Shown here piece by piece: positions 21,686 through 37,100 of a DNA stretch of 64,000 bases (position 1 is its first letter; each line of letters starts with the position of its first letter). Location: positions 213,150,536 through 213,214,535 of the forward strand of contig BTPG01000003.1 of the NCBI GenBank assembly GCA_036245525.1. Reading direction: 5' to 3'. The notes under the pieces are model-generated. The model saw only the letters and a program-made list of their open reading frames with translations, did not search any database and was not told the origin of the DNA. Both the position numbers and the translations under genes were made by a program. Origin of the DNA: Semisulcospira habei (Eukaryota; Mollusca; Gastropoda; Semisulcospiridae).

Positions 21686-21904
21686 GACAACATTGTCCAG
21701 TGACGGCCGGACCCTACCCCAGCAGCAAAACGTCTTCGGCGCACGTCGCCTAGGTATTGATGTATTGATGTATTGAAATGAAAGTGTTCGCTGTCCATGT
21801 TCAGACGCGCTACATGGAGTCCATAATTGGGTCGAGACAAGACTGAGCAAAGTTACTTTTCTGACATCTGTTGTACTCAGTGCCTCGGTGGTAGGGTTGT
21901 GAAA

Positions 21905-21985
21905 CGTATGATAGTTCAAGCGGGGTGCTAGAACAGCTTGGCGGGACTGATTCTGGCACCACCGTTGAATTAAGATCGATCTGTC
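21905..21985. repeat. Family B remnant
   Basis: ATGATAGTTCAAGCGGGGTG opposite CACCACCGTTGAATTAAGAT. Decayed. Confidence 0.55.
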
Positions 21986-22014
21986 TTCTGAAATGGTTCA
22001 ATTGATTAAAGTCA

Positions 22015-22435
22015 ATCTCACAAGAACAATTTTTTTTGTTTTAATCAGTGAAATCTCCGTATTCCGATTTTTTCTTTTGGTGGCGTTTCTGTTTTTGTTT
22101 ACTTTTTTTCTTTTTTTTTGTTTGTTTTGTTTTCTTTTTCACTTATCGCATCGCATCGTATAGCATGGTATCAGAAGTTCAATCATGAAGTCCCTATGTG
22201 AATTCACCTGGCCATACTCACCATACTTTTGCGTTATGACCTGAATGCCCGACTGTGTGTATTCACACCCAAGGCGCGAAAATCGGGTAAGTTTCGGTCA
22301 GTCCTGTTTGCCAACCTACGCCTGATAATTACCAACACCCGGGCCAAAAAGCACAAAGGATTTGTTTAGTTACCTTCTCACGTTTTCTTTGCTTGCACAG
22401 TTTTCAGTCTCGTAGTGAAATCTTTTCCATCTCAG
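22015..22435. other. No gene recognised
   Basis: T-rich tracts at 22030-22140. Nothing else identified. Confidence 0.4.
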
Positions 22436-22540
22436 CGCAAGAGGCATAGATGCTTATGGCCCCTGCAATTGTGCAGGATTCATAGATTCTCATGAGCCCC
22501 ATGCAATTGCAGGGGTGCATGAGAGTCTATGCGTCTTGCT
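22436..22540. repeat. Rearranged double family A hairpin
   Basis: GCAAGAGGCATAGATGCTTA... then a second partial arm CATAGATTCTCATGAGCCCC at 22481 and a closing arm ending GAGAGTCTATGCGTCTTGC. It looks like one family A hairpin inserted into, or recombined with, another. Confidence 0.7.
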
Positions 22541-22544
22541 GACA

Positions 22545-23405
22545 GACATTGGTTTTGTTCGTTTCTCACCGTGACGGTGTTCATGGGGTTGGCTTACAAC
22601 TAGTTAAGACTGCTTGTAGAAAAATTGAGGCCGTCTCGTTAACTGGAGTCCGGTATAGTGCTGTTACATTACAGCTGTACTTTTGTGATATTTTTTTCCC
22701 CTGTTATCTGAGAATGAAATAATGAAACAGAGTGTGGTAGCTGTTCCTTTTTTGTCACTGTTTCATAGCATATAATGTTTAAAACACCTCTTTGAATGAC
22801 GTATTAGGTATAATTTTCTTTTTTAAAATGGAAATATGAAGCTTAGCAGGTTTTATTTACGACAATAATTTATAGGAAGTAAACTTATTTGACTCTTGAA
22901 CACGGCTCGTTTCGTTCGCTAGTGAAGCGAAAAAAGTTATGCTTCATAACTTTTCAGAGGCATGCGTACTAAATCCTGACAATGTACTACACAAATAATA
23001 TATAGATACGTTAATCTGCATTTCAGTGTCCCTTCCATTTCCTCTCTGACACTTTAAACACCATTGTCCACGCTGTCGTAAAACGGACAGATCCCAAATC
23101 CTCTTCCTTATCGTCCCTCGCATCGATGGACAAAGCCGGAATCCGATCCAACGTTATAATTTCTCGCTTCAATGGACATAGCCAGGGTCCGATCCAACTT
23201 TACATTTATCCGCATGACTGGACGCACTCAGAATCCAATCATTCAAAGGAACAAAACTTTTACGACCTGACGAGGACTGGGCTCTACTCTCGGAATTACT
23301 CCCCAGTGGTGTCAGTGGCTGTATCCGTGGAATCCGTCTGTCTAGCATCCAGTAAGTAACCTGTCATCGGAGTGACGCAGACTATGATCTAAATGGCCCG
23401 CCACT
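22545..23405. other. No gene recognised
   Basis: AT-rich unique DNA. Weakly repeated phrases (ATGGACA.AGCC.G..TCCGATCCAAC) at about 23126 and 23170. No gene. Confidence 0.4.
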
Positions 23406-23406
23406 G

Positions 23407-23452
23407 AGCAAGAGGCACAGAGCGTCAAGCTTGACGCTCTGTGCCTCTTGCA
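23407..23452. repeat. Family A-ended perfect palindrome with a different core
   Basis: GCAAGAGGCACAGAGCGTCA then its exact complement, meeting at AAGCTT (46 bp, no loop). The ends match family A, but the CTCATGAGCCCC part is replaced by GAGCGTCAAG. Confidence 0.9.
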
Positions 23453-23505
23453 GAGGGGTGGTGTTGTTGGAGGTGCGTGCAAGCTATCACGAAAGTCTAG
23501 ATTGT

Positions 23506-23562
23506 GATCACAAGTGCACGGATCACTGGCCCTGTGATCACAAGTGCACGGATCACTGGTCC
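23506..23562. repeat. Short direct duplication
   Basis: TGTGATCACAAGTGCACGGA..CACTGG occurs twice, about 31 bp apart. Confidence 0.8.
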
Positions 23563-24061
23563 ACCTGAGAGAATGAAAGGTAAAGAGAGACGTGCTCGAT
23601 TTCTATTTTGTTTTACGTACTTTTGCGTGTACATAGTCACATTTTGACGATTCATGGACATAATTATCAGCACGTTTCATAAGCACATTTATGCGTTTAT
23701 GTCACATTTTTTTTTCTTTTTTTTTTTTTCGTTTCTTGGACACAGTGTGCCCTTGGTCCGGGACACCAGATGCGCTTACTGACGTTAAACTTGGCCAATT
23801 CAGATGGTCCATTTTACTGCTATTCGGTGCGGCTCCTTTGTTGTTTGTATCTCATCAAACTGGCCTTGGAAACTGCATCTCTTTTCAATTCGTTGCTTCG
23901 ACCCGAGATAGTTCAATTGAATCGTTGACAAAATTATGGCTGGAACCATTTTTTTTAAAAGAAAGAAAAAAAAAAAAAAGGATCGAATAATTCATCGCAC
24001 ATACCCTAGTCTCAAGTAAATACCTACAGATAACATTATTCACGAATTACGCGTTACTTTG

Positions 24062-24144
24062 CTGCATGAGTATTATTTGTTACCACATTTTGACTACCAA
24101 TAATATTGGTAGTCAAAGTGTGGTAACAAATAATACTCTTGCAG
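24062..24144. repeat. Long perfect palindrome, AT-rich core
   Basis: GAGTATTATTTGTTACCACA from 24068 is matched almost base for base by its complement ending at 24138, centre AATATT, one mismatch. Outer TGCATGAG / CTCTTGCA match the ends of family A, although the core is unrelated to it. Confidence 0.88.
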
Positions 24145-24345
24145 TATACACGTCCATTACTCGAAAGATCGTTCGCGATCTGTCACACCCAGCCAATCAT
24201 CTCTTCCAGCTTCTGCCCTCTGGTCGGCGGTTTTGTGCTTTGAAAGCCAGAACCTCTCGATTCAGATGTAGTTTCTTTCCAGAAGCTGTCCTCAGTTCAT
24301 CACCATCCATAGAACAACGTGATTCCATGATCGTGACATAGGACT
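24145..24345 (+). pseudogene. LINE reverse-transcriptase C-terminal fragment
   Basis: The frame ends in about 60 residues with HPANHLFQLLPSGRRFCALK and a stop at about 24341. The HP..xxFELLPSGRRYR pattern is the usual C-terminus of several CR1/Rex-type LINE reverse transcriptases. The preceding RT domain is absent, because the fragment begins at the edge of the palindrome 24062-24144. A following untranslated stretch ends near AATAAATGTC (24507). Confidence 0.55.
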
Positions 24346-25594
24346 GATTTGTGTGTAATATTGTGCTTATCTATCCTTAGTGCTATATACAGGACGATCG
24401 CCAACTGAGTGTATGACATGATGAATGCATGGGCAGCCGTCCAAGTGAGGATCTATTTTACTGTCGCCAAGTCACACAAAAATCCTTCTAACGTTTTACT
24501 TGATGAATAAATGTCTTATGTCGTATTATATACAAAGTCAATAACGTATATTATACGCAAGTATATGATGAAATTATTAATATGACACTACCTCTGAGCT
24601 ATCATCGTCGATCACTCAAAAAGAGGCCCCGGAATTCTTCTGGGCTGGTCCTGCGGCACTGAGTTGGTGCTGGCAGCAAAACGGCCCTATAGCTTACTTG
24701 ATTTTTTGACTGAGTTTCTTGTATCGAGAACTCACGATCGCAACAGAACGCTTCTCATCCGCAGTAGCTGGCGTGCCGGCGGTACAGCTGCGCATGAGGG
24801 GATACCACAGATCATTTTTTTTTTTTAAACGGCCACGTAACGGATTGGTCAGTTCTGCCTGCGGAAAGCAACTGTGAGACAGAAAACATCGACCACGAAT
24901 AAAGAAACACGCTCAAAAAAAGACAGTTGTAACGTTCCGTAGTTTGTTATCCGATTGTTAACTGCTTTACTAAGCGTCTTTCTTTCTTTGTTGAAATGTT
25001 CCGCTCTGCATTTTTCACGCTTGGCAGTCTAAATTTCAGAACTGAGACAGTTTAGTCTTCGTTAGTCAGACGAGGCATTTTTTTTATTTTATTTCTTTGT
25101 CAGTTGGTAAGTATTTTTCGTTTAATAAGCTTGGCAGTCACTCCTTTTTAGTCTGGATTTCGTGTTTACCATCCAGACTAAACACTAGTCGGCTACCCGG
25201 ATCACCCCACGCCCCTGCAATCGGACATATCTTTCGGCAAATTATGACTTGAAAGCCTGGTGCTTGTATCTCTTCTCTCACCCGTGTAACTGACTAAAAC
25301 CTACCTCTAGGCTCAACTCCCCGAACTGTCTCCTCCACAAGAGGGACACGGAATATGGTGGTGTAGAAAGATGACAGTGTGCTGGTCTGTGAAATCACAG
25401 ACCAACGTCGCTCATCTTCATGGCTAACTACTCACAAACTAACTGTTGTCTGTCCGGCGCTGAGTAATTCCCCTTGGTTTGTTATATATATATATTTATA
25501 GAACTTATTAAAAAGCACGGGGCGCTATTTTTTTAATGTGTGACCTCAGTGACTGACTCCTTCAACGTTGGACGCCTGTAATAATTATTAAGTA
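24346..25594. other. No gene; family B and H fragments
   Basis: A family B right arm remnant lies at 24585-24620, and scattered family H pieces at about 24905-25175 (AAAGAAACACGCTC, AAGCGTCTTTC, GCTTGGCAGTCACTCC). A short hairpin TGGTCTGTGAAATCACAGACCA lies at about 25383. No coding sequence. Confidence 0.4.
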
Positions 25595-25656
25595 GTACTG
25601 ATCCTTGTGAGGCCCCGGAATTCTTCTAGGCCCATGAGGATCTGTGCCTCTCGCAG
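25595..25656. repeat. Family A hairpin (diverged)
   Basis: GTACTGATCCTTGTGAGGCCC opposite GGCCCATGAGGATCTGTGCC (in part), loop GGAATTCTTCTA. Confidence 0.65.
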
Positions 25657-25659
25657 ATA

Positions 25660-26499
25660 TGCCCGGGGTACACTGCAGGAGTTTCAGTTACACAGTATCG
25701 GCATCAGCAGTGACTGTTGTAACGCTATTTGAATCGTTAGTTCGTTAGTCGTCTGGCTGAGTTGTATTGCAGAGGAGTCAGCGAGTCAGAGTGAGTTCAG
25801 TTCGTGTGCCGGGATCGATGGGAAATGTACCTGGGGGCTTTTCGCGTCGGTCTGTTGGTGTGGTTATGTTCAGTTTTGCGTATTTTGGTATATTCTTGTG
25901 TTTGTGTTTGTAGGACTGTTGACTGATGACGTAACCTCGTTCTAATAATTTTCAGATTTGACGAAGTATGTATGACTTAGTATTGTGAAGAACAGCATAC
26001 TTACTTCATGAGCCTAGTAAATTTTTCAGTTTTTTTTTTTTTTTTTTTTTTTTTTGCTTTTCTTTGTCATATGGAAACACGCTTTTAATGATTTTAAGAA
26101 TTTTATAAAAGTGTCTGATAATTAAACAATCTATCATAGCAAACTTCTTTCCAAATGAGTGAACACTTATGACAAAATGCCAAAATCCATCAAGGCCAAA
26201 ACCACTCGTTTTCAGATGACCTTTTATCCCTTGGCTGTTCAGGCCCTGTCTAATGTGGCTGTGATATGATTTAATTCGGCAGATTGACTTAAAGTCCCTC
26301 ATTAGAATTACCTACAGCCTATCTTAGTTGTTTATAGTTCTTTATATGTTCTATCAAACCTCTTCCCAAACAGGATATACAGTTTTAAGAATGAATATGA
26401 ATGTAGCTAATCTGTTTCCGCTGCGGCCTCACTTGGCGGTCTTTGTTGTCATATATGTTTATTATGCTATAGGTTTATTTTACTTCACTTACTTAGATG
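25660..26499. other. No gene recognised
   Basis: Poly(T) run at 26033-26055. Otherwise unique DNA, perhaps partly 3' UTR of the LINE tail that follows. Confidence 0.4.
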
Positions 26500-26687
26500 T
26501 GTGTGCACACTTAGTAGAATGACTGCTATACATATGTGTGTTTTGTTATTTTAGAGTCTGCTTGTTTGTGATGTATGTATGTTTTATGTGTTGATGGTCA
26601 TATGGACGCTCGTCAGCTATGCCGCACAAAATTCCTAATGTTTACGCATATGGCAATAAAGTTTATCTTATCTTATCTTATCTAAAA
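26500..26687 (+). mobile_element. LINE 3'-UTR fragment with (ATCTT)n tail
   Basis: GGCAATAAAGTTTATC followed by repeated TTATC units at 26666-26687, preceded by ATATGGACGCTCGTCAGC. An AATAAA directly before a short tandem tail is typical of 5'-truncated LINE or SINE copies. No coding part was found. Confidence 0.5.
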
Positions 26688-26845
26688 ACAATCCGCTAGA
26701 TCCAAATCCCTTTCAAAGACTGCAAGACTTTTCTGAGAATGACCAATATTGAACTCATGGTTCCAGCTCTGGCCCTTTTGTGAAAACTCTTACATAAGGT
26801 GCTGTGTATGAAAATGGCAGTAGCCGGCTCGCAGATCTGTTATTC

Positions 26846-26911
26846 GCAAGAGGCATAGATCTTCATGAGCCCTGCGAACGCAGGGGATCATGAAGATCTA
26901 TGCCTCTTGCA
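26846..26911. repeat. Family A hairpin, near perfect
   Basis: GCAAGAGGCATAGATCTTCA... opposite ...TGAAGATCTATGCCTCTTGC. Confidence 0.92.
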
Positions 26912-27059
26912 AATGATCGAGGAAGTTTGTGTTTCTACAGTAAGAACCTTGTCTAAAGGGGGAGTTGAGGTTTTGAGCGTAGGGACTCAGCAGCTGAGAC
27001 CAATTAGGGGGTAGATGCCGCTGCCGGGAATTGGATAGCGGACAATTGTGTTGGCAGTC

Positions 27060-27165
27060 AACCAGAGGTCAGTCATGCCATTTCACTGCGTCCGCCAGCT
27101 GGGTCGACCGTGACTGATCTGTCAAGGGTAGTGCTTAGTCAGCTTGGCGCCTTGAGAGCTTGTCA
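27060..27165. repeat. Family B left half
   Basis: CACTGCGTCCGCCAGCTGGG then GTCGACCGTGACTGATCTG.. and CAAGGGTAGTGCTTAGTCAG, GCTTGGCGCC. The right half of the palindrome is missing. Confidence 0.55.
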
Positions 27166-28270
<1,105 letters not shown>

Positions 28271-28560
28271 AATGACAATGATCCTTTATTTGACAACGGT
28301 ACAAATTTTGATAATAATAACCATTTTTCGAACTTGCCGTTGCTAATCTACTGATTGATTAATTACTATCGCACTAATTATTTTCTACTACTGAACTGGA
28401 GAAAAAAGTAAAAATTAAATAAATAAAATAAAATAATAAAAAAAATTATTTAAAAAAAATTACTTGACAAACACAAGCCAATAGAGAAGAAAAATGTAAG
28501 AAGGAAGTGACATAGGAATTACCAGCTTTACTGGTCGGGCATAATCACATGTGAGGTTAA

Positions 28561-28955
28561 GGTACTATTAATAATAATAATAATAATTACGGTATTTATA
28601 ATGCGCTTATCTTATAATAATTATAACTCTAAGCGCGCACTCACAACTCGCACACGCATGCGCACGCTTTAGACAATGACTCACATAACACAAATAGTGA
28701 AGATACATTAGGATGGTCAGCTTGGGCTGGGGAGTGTGGTGATATAGTGCTAGAACTGTTGAAAGAGATGAGTTTTGAGGGCAGACTGGAAGGAGGAGAG
28801 CGAGTGTTTCTGACGGAGAGAGAGTGGGAGAGTGTTCCAGGTGGTTGGACCGTATACTGAGAAAGAGCGGGGGCCGAAAGTGCTGAGTTTGGTGCGGGGG
28901 ATGAGGAGGCGGAGAGGGTCAGAGGCGGAGTGGAGGGAGCGGGGAGGAGTGTCTA
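28561..28955 (-). mobile_element. L2-like LINE 3' fragment
   Basis: On the minus strand it encodes the last part of an L2-type RT (WNTLPLS-like region) and a 3' UTR ending GCGCATTATAAATACCGTAA and (ATT)n. About 90% similar by eye to 58403-59140, which keeps more of the RT. Possible duplication CTATTA on both flanks. Confidence 0.7.
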
Positions 28956-29059
28956 TTATAAGAAAACTCGCAGCCTAATACGCATACATACCATTACGCA
29001 TGCTCGTTTCAGCACGACTCTCTGTCTCTAATATACACGTACGCACTGGCACGCACCAA

Positions 29060-29101
29060 CACACACACACACTAACACACACACGCACGCACCCACGCAC
29101 G

Positions 29102-29178
<77 letters not shown>
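29060..29178. repeat. (CA)n microsatellite
   Basis: Mostly uninterrupted CA, 29105-29176, with impure CA before it. Confidence 0.95.
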
Positions 29179-29179
<1 letters not shown>

Positions 29180-29752
29180 CACACACGCGCGCTTGCGCGG
29201 CTTCGGATGTTAAGTCAGTCAGTCATATGAATGAATAGTGGCTACACACAAGCTGTACTGAATAAAACTGAGTCCACAAAAACTGGGATACATGCAGTTA
29301 ATGATCTAATCAGAGTAGTATTTTTCATCGTGCGGTGCTGCTGACAAAAACAAGTACTTGTTGAGACTGATTGTAAACGAGGAGAAAGTAGCAGATTCCC
29401 TTATTGTAAGTTAAATGATTTTTCAGGGGCAGAATTTTTTTAAGGCTGCCAATTTTTGGTCAGTAGTTAAGCTTGGATCATGGAGTATTAGTTTGGCAGC
29501 TCTCCGATGTAGAGTTTAATCTTTTTAAATTGACATCGCTCGAACCATCCCACACAGTAGAAGCATAGTCTATATGTGATCTAATATGGGCATTGAAGAA
29601 CAGTTGATGTGTGTCTATATCAGTAATGTGTTTTAAGTTTTGTCAAAATGTACAGAATGTACAGATTTTTAGAGACAAGTTTACAGACATTACTGATGGC
29701 GTGTGGCTGCCACCTAAGCCGGTTGTCCACCGTGACTCCTCGCAGTCCATGG

Positions 29753-32562
<2,810 letters not shown>

Positions 32563-32648
<86 letters not shown>
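32563..32648. repeat. (GA)n microsatellite, about 43 units
   Basis: Lies between the 5' truncation of LINE G2 and the 3' end of LINE G3. Confidence 0.95.
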
Positions 32649-32653
<5 letters not shown>

Positions 32654-33335
32654 GATGATGATGAAACTTTATTTTTCAACGGTAAAAAGTTTTGACAGAA
32701 AACAAATCGTCATTTTACAAACTTGCCGTTGCTAACATCTACAGGATAAAAAAAGAAGGGAAACTATAAAACATATATGTACATACAAAACCCAATAGCA
32801 TCATTTTATACAGAAAAAATAATAATACTCATCACACACACATGTACAGACGCACGCACGCGCGCCGCTCACACATACATCCACACGCACAAACAAACAC
32901 GAGCACACACACACACGCGCACACACATATAAAAACCATCTGTATGAAATACGTGAGGTACAGGAAATATTACAGTACCTGAGAAACGTACTAAGTCTGA
33001 CTCATCAGGTAATCAAAAAGTTTTGTTTTAAAACTTCCTNNNNNNNNNNNNNNNNNNNNNNNNNNNNNNNNNNNNNNNNNNNNNCATGAGAAGGCTAGGA
33101 TAGGCTAGTTTTATATAGATCAATCCTTGGTTTTGGGACTATGAGAAGCTTTCGGATGTTTCCAAGCTTGGCCTCAGACTTGCGGAACAAAGTGGAGATG
33201 CACGCTGACTGTCGATTGTAATCCCTAGTACGCGATGTTCATTTACCTGTTCTACCTGACTACCTTTTTTAAGTGAAAGGTTAAGTAACAGAGATGTTAT
33301 CTGCTGTTTTTGGCGCGAGGCGACTACCATCGAGA
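32649..33335 (-). mobile_element. LINE copy G3, 5'-truncated
   Basis: 3' end on the minus strand: AATAAAGTTTCATCATCATC and then (CT)n. A short RT piece lies at 33330-33139 (VVASRQKQQITSLLLNLSLK, VLGITIDSQ). The 5' junction GAGAAAGAGAGCGC at 33333-33346 keeps a short GA-rich remnant. It spans the assembly gap. Confidence 0.7.
33040..33084. other. Assembly gap, 45 N
   Basis: Run of N inside LINE G3. Confidence 1.
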
Positions 33336-33359
33336 AAGAGAGCGCATTGAGTTATAATA

Positions 33360-33435
33360 TTATAAATATGAGAAATGCGCTATATAAATACCATGTATTA
33401 TTATTATTATTATTATTGTTATTATTATTATTTGT
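33360..33435 (+). repeat. L2-like 3' tail with (ATT)n
   Basis: GAAATGCGCTATATAAATACC then (ATT)n, on the plus strand: the same 3' terminus as the L2-like fragments at 28561 and 58403 (there on the minus strand). Confidence 0.6.
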
Positions 33436-33714
33436 GTGGAAAATGAAAATGTCTCACTCAACAAAACTTTCTGTTGTGTGTTGCAGCGTGAAGACCAGTG
33501 ACCGATCACCAGCGCCCTCTCTGTCACAACCACGGCCTTACTACGCGACTGCTGACTGATCGCCTCGGAAACGCCGCTTTGGGAACAGAGTTCCACACAG
33601 AAGCACTCTGGAAATCGGGAGCCCTACCCAGCTCCCGTATAGCGGGAAGTAAGACCCCATTTGCCATTTTATTCAGTTTCGTCGTCTGGCTCCGCCACCG
33701 ACTTGCCGCAGTAC

Positions 33715-33937
33715 TTAACTCATTTTACCCCAGACACACCACAGCAAGATATTGATCGACCATGATAGTTCAAGGGTGATGCCAGAATAGCTTGGCGCCT
33801 ATGGGCGCCAAGCTATTCTGGCATCACCCTTGAACTATCATGGTCGATCTGTGTCCTGCACTGCAATGCAGTCTTAAGAGAACAACGGCAAAATTTGGGG
33901 ATTTCGTTGTTGGGGTAGAATGGGTAGAATGAGTTAA
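33715..33937. mobile_element. Family B MITE, intact
   Basis: TTAACTCATTTTACCCC to GGGTAGAATGAGTTAA, 223 bp, with a perfect inner palindrome (CGACCATGATAGTTCAAGGG...). Its right TTAA at 33934 is also the left TTAA of the next family B copy. GGGTAGAAT is duplicated at its right end. Confidence 0.92.
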
Positions 33938-34132
33938 CTCATTCTACCCCAACACCGAAATCCCCAAATTTTGCGGTTCTCTGAATGCTGCTTTGCAGTG
34001 CAAGACACAGATCGACCATGATAGTTCAAGAGTGATGCCAGAATAGCTTGGCGCCCATAGGCGCCAAGCTATTCTGGCATCACCCTTGAACTATCATGGT
34101 CGATCCATATCTTGCTGCGGTGTGTCTGGGCT

Positions 34133-37100
34133 TACTTACTTACTTACGCCTGTCACCCCTACCCGGGTATAGGCCGTCGACGAGAGACCTCCAGCAACTC
34201 CTGTCCTGTGCTTCTCCTTCGATTCTACTCCAGGTGGTTCCCAGTCTCTTGATGTCTGCTTGGAGGTCTCGACGCCAGGAGTTTCTCGGCCTACCTCTTT
34301 TCCTCTTTCCCTGGGGGTTCCATGACAATGCCTGCCTAGTGATACTGGAAGCTGGCTTTCTCAGACTGTGACCGATCCATTCCCATCTTCTTCGCCCAGT
34401 TTCGTTCACTGCTGTTATCTGCTCTGTTCTCTCCCAGAGTCTGACGTTGCTGATCTTCTCTGGCCAGTGGATTTTCAAAATTCTTCTAAGGCAACTGTTC
34501 ATGAAGGTCTGTACTCTGTTGACTGTGGTTTTTGTCAATCTCCATGTCTCTGCTCCATATAGGAGAACTGCTTTTACATTGGAGTTGAAAATCCGGACTT
34601 TGGTGTGTTGTGACAGCTCTCTGGAACTCCACACTTTTTTCAACTGGAGAAAGGCTGCTCTGGCTTTACCGATTCGTGCTCTGACATCTGCATCAGTGCC
34701 GCCTTTTTTGTCTATGATGCTCCCGAGATAGGTGAAGGACTCCACCTCCTCCAACGGGGTGCCAGCAAGCAAGACTGGTTCTTCCCTGGTTGCGTTCAGC
34801 CTCATTGTCTTTGTTTTCTGTTTGTGAATGGTGAGGCCCACTTGGGACGAGATGTCAGCAAGCCTCGTGGTCTTGTCCTGCATTTGTTGATGAGTGTGGG
34901 ACAGTAATGCCAAGTCGTCTGCAAAATCGAGGTCGTCAAGCTGTGTCCACAGTATTCCACTTCGTCTGTGCTCTGTGGTCATCTTCATGACCCAGTCTAT
35001 GGCCAGTAGGAAGAGGAACGGAGACAGCAGACACCCCTGCCTGACACCAGTTCTGACCTGGAGCTCTCTGGTGAACTGCCCTTCGTGGATCACGCGACAT
35101 GTCATGCCATCATAGCTGTTCTTGATCAGGCGGACGAGCTTTGTGGGTACACCGTAGTGTCGTAGGAGTTTCCACAGAGTCTCTCGGTCCACGCTGTCAA
35201 ATGCTTTCTCATAATCCACAAAGTTGACGTACAGCGGGGAGCTCCACTCCAGAGACTGTTCCACGATGATGCGGAGAGTGGCGATCTGGTCTGTACATGA
35301 TCGGTTCTTCCTGAATCCTGCTTGCTGGTCTCTCAGCTGGGGGTCAACGGAGCTCTTCATTCTCTCTAGGATGATCCTGTTGAAGACCTTTCCTGGTACT
35401 GACAGCAAGGTGATTCCTCTGTAGTTGGAACACTTGCTGAGGTCGCCTTTCTTGGGAAGCTTGATTAGGTACCCCTCCTTCCAGTCAGCTGGCATCACCT
35501 CCTCTTCCCAGATCTTTCCAAACAGTGGGTACAGCATCTCAACTGTTGTCTCTAGGTCTGCTTTCAGAGACTCCGCTGGGATGCCATCTGGCCCTGCTGC
35601 TTTGCCATTCTTCAAAAATGCCACTGCTTTTCTGATCTCTTCCCGGCTGGGTCTGTCACAGCTGATGGGTAGGTCGGTCTCTGCCGGCTGGATGTCGGGG
35701 GGGTCGGGTGGGCTAGGTCTGTTCAGTAACTCTTCAAAATACTCGGCCCATCTGTCGAGTTGGTCTGCTCTGTCTGCAATAGGCTTGCCTTCTTTGTCTT
35801 TTACTGGTCTTTCTGTATGGCCATACTTACCCGACAATCTTCTGGTAATGTCGTAGAGCTGTTTCATGTTGCCGCTGCCTGCTGCCTTTTCTGCATCTGC
35901 TGCCAGGCTGTCTGTGTAGGCCCTCTTGTCTGCCCTGATACTCCTCTTCACCTCGCGGTTGGCTTCCGAGTATTCCCCCTGTGCCCTTACTTTGGCTGCT
36001 CTCGTGCGACTGTTGTTGACCGCTGCTTTCTTCTGCTTCCTCGCTTCTATCTTCTTCAAGGTCTGTGCCGACAGCCAGTCCTTGTGGTGGTGTTTCCTGA
36101 ACCCTACAGTGTCTTTGCAGGTTGAGTTCAGCGCCTCTCTAACTGCCTTCCACTGCTGCTCTGTGGTGACCGCCTCCTCTTCATTTACTAGCTCCTGTAG
36201 CGCTTGAAACCGGTTGGACAGCACCAGTTTGAACTCTTCTCTAACTCCAGTTTCTCTCAGGAGGCCTACATTATAGCGCTGTCTTCTTGTTGTCTCTGTG
36301 CGGCTTTTCTTTAGCTTGAGCTTCATTCTTAAGGTAAGCAGATGGTGGTCTGAGGCGACATCTGCTCCCCTCCTCACTCGAACATCTTGAAGGGATCTTC
36401 TAAATTTCTTGCTAATGCAGATATGGTCTATTTGGTTCTCTGTTGTATGGTCAGGTGAGACCCAAGTTGCTTTGTGTATTCTTCTGTGTGGGAAGATGCT
36501 GCCTCCAATGACAAGTCGGTTTAGAGCACAAAAGTCTACAAACCTCTCCCCGTTCTCACTCATCTCCGAGCCTAGTCCCTGTCTCCCCATCACCTCTTCG
36601 TATCCGGTGTTGTCCTCCCCTATTTTGGCATTAAAATCGCCCATGACGATGGTGATGTCTCGCTCCGTACATTTGTCCACGGCACTCTGGAGTCGGTCGT
36701 AGAACTCTTGTTTCTCTTCCTCGTCACTGTCATTGGTGGGCGCATAACACTGGATGACGTTCAGCTTGAGCTTTTTCTTGGTTCTAAAGGCTGCTGTTAT
36801 AATTCTTGGCCCAAGAGGTTCCCAGCCCATCAGCGCTCTCTGTGCCACTGGTGACAGCATGAGTGCTACTCCTTCTGTATGGGGGGCATTCTCCTCTTCA
36901 TGACCTGAATACAGAACCATCTCCCCACTTAACAGCCTTTTCTGGCCAGACTGCGTCCATCTGGCTTCACTGATGCCTAGCAGGGAAAGGTTGTACTTTT
37001 GCATTTCCGCTGCTATCTGGGCGGCCTTGCCGCTCTGGTACATGGTCTCGACGTTCCATGTGCCCATGGTTGTATCCCTGTATAGAGAGAGGCGGCTCGG

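Noticed and set aside
28975..29230. Val-Cys or His-Thr repeat frames
   Set aside because: Translation of a (CA)n microsatellite.
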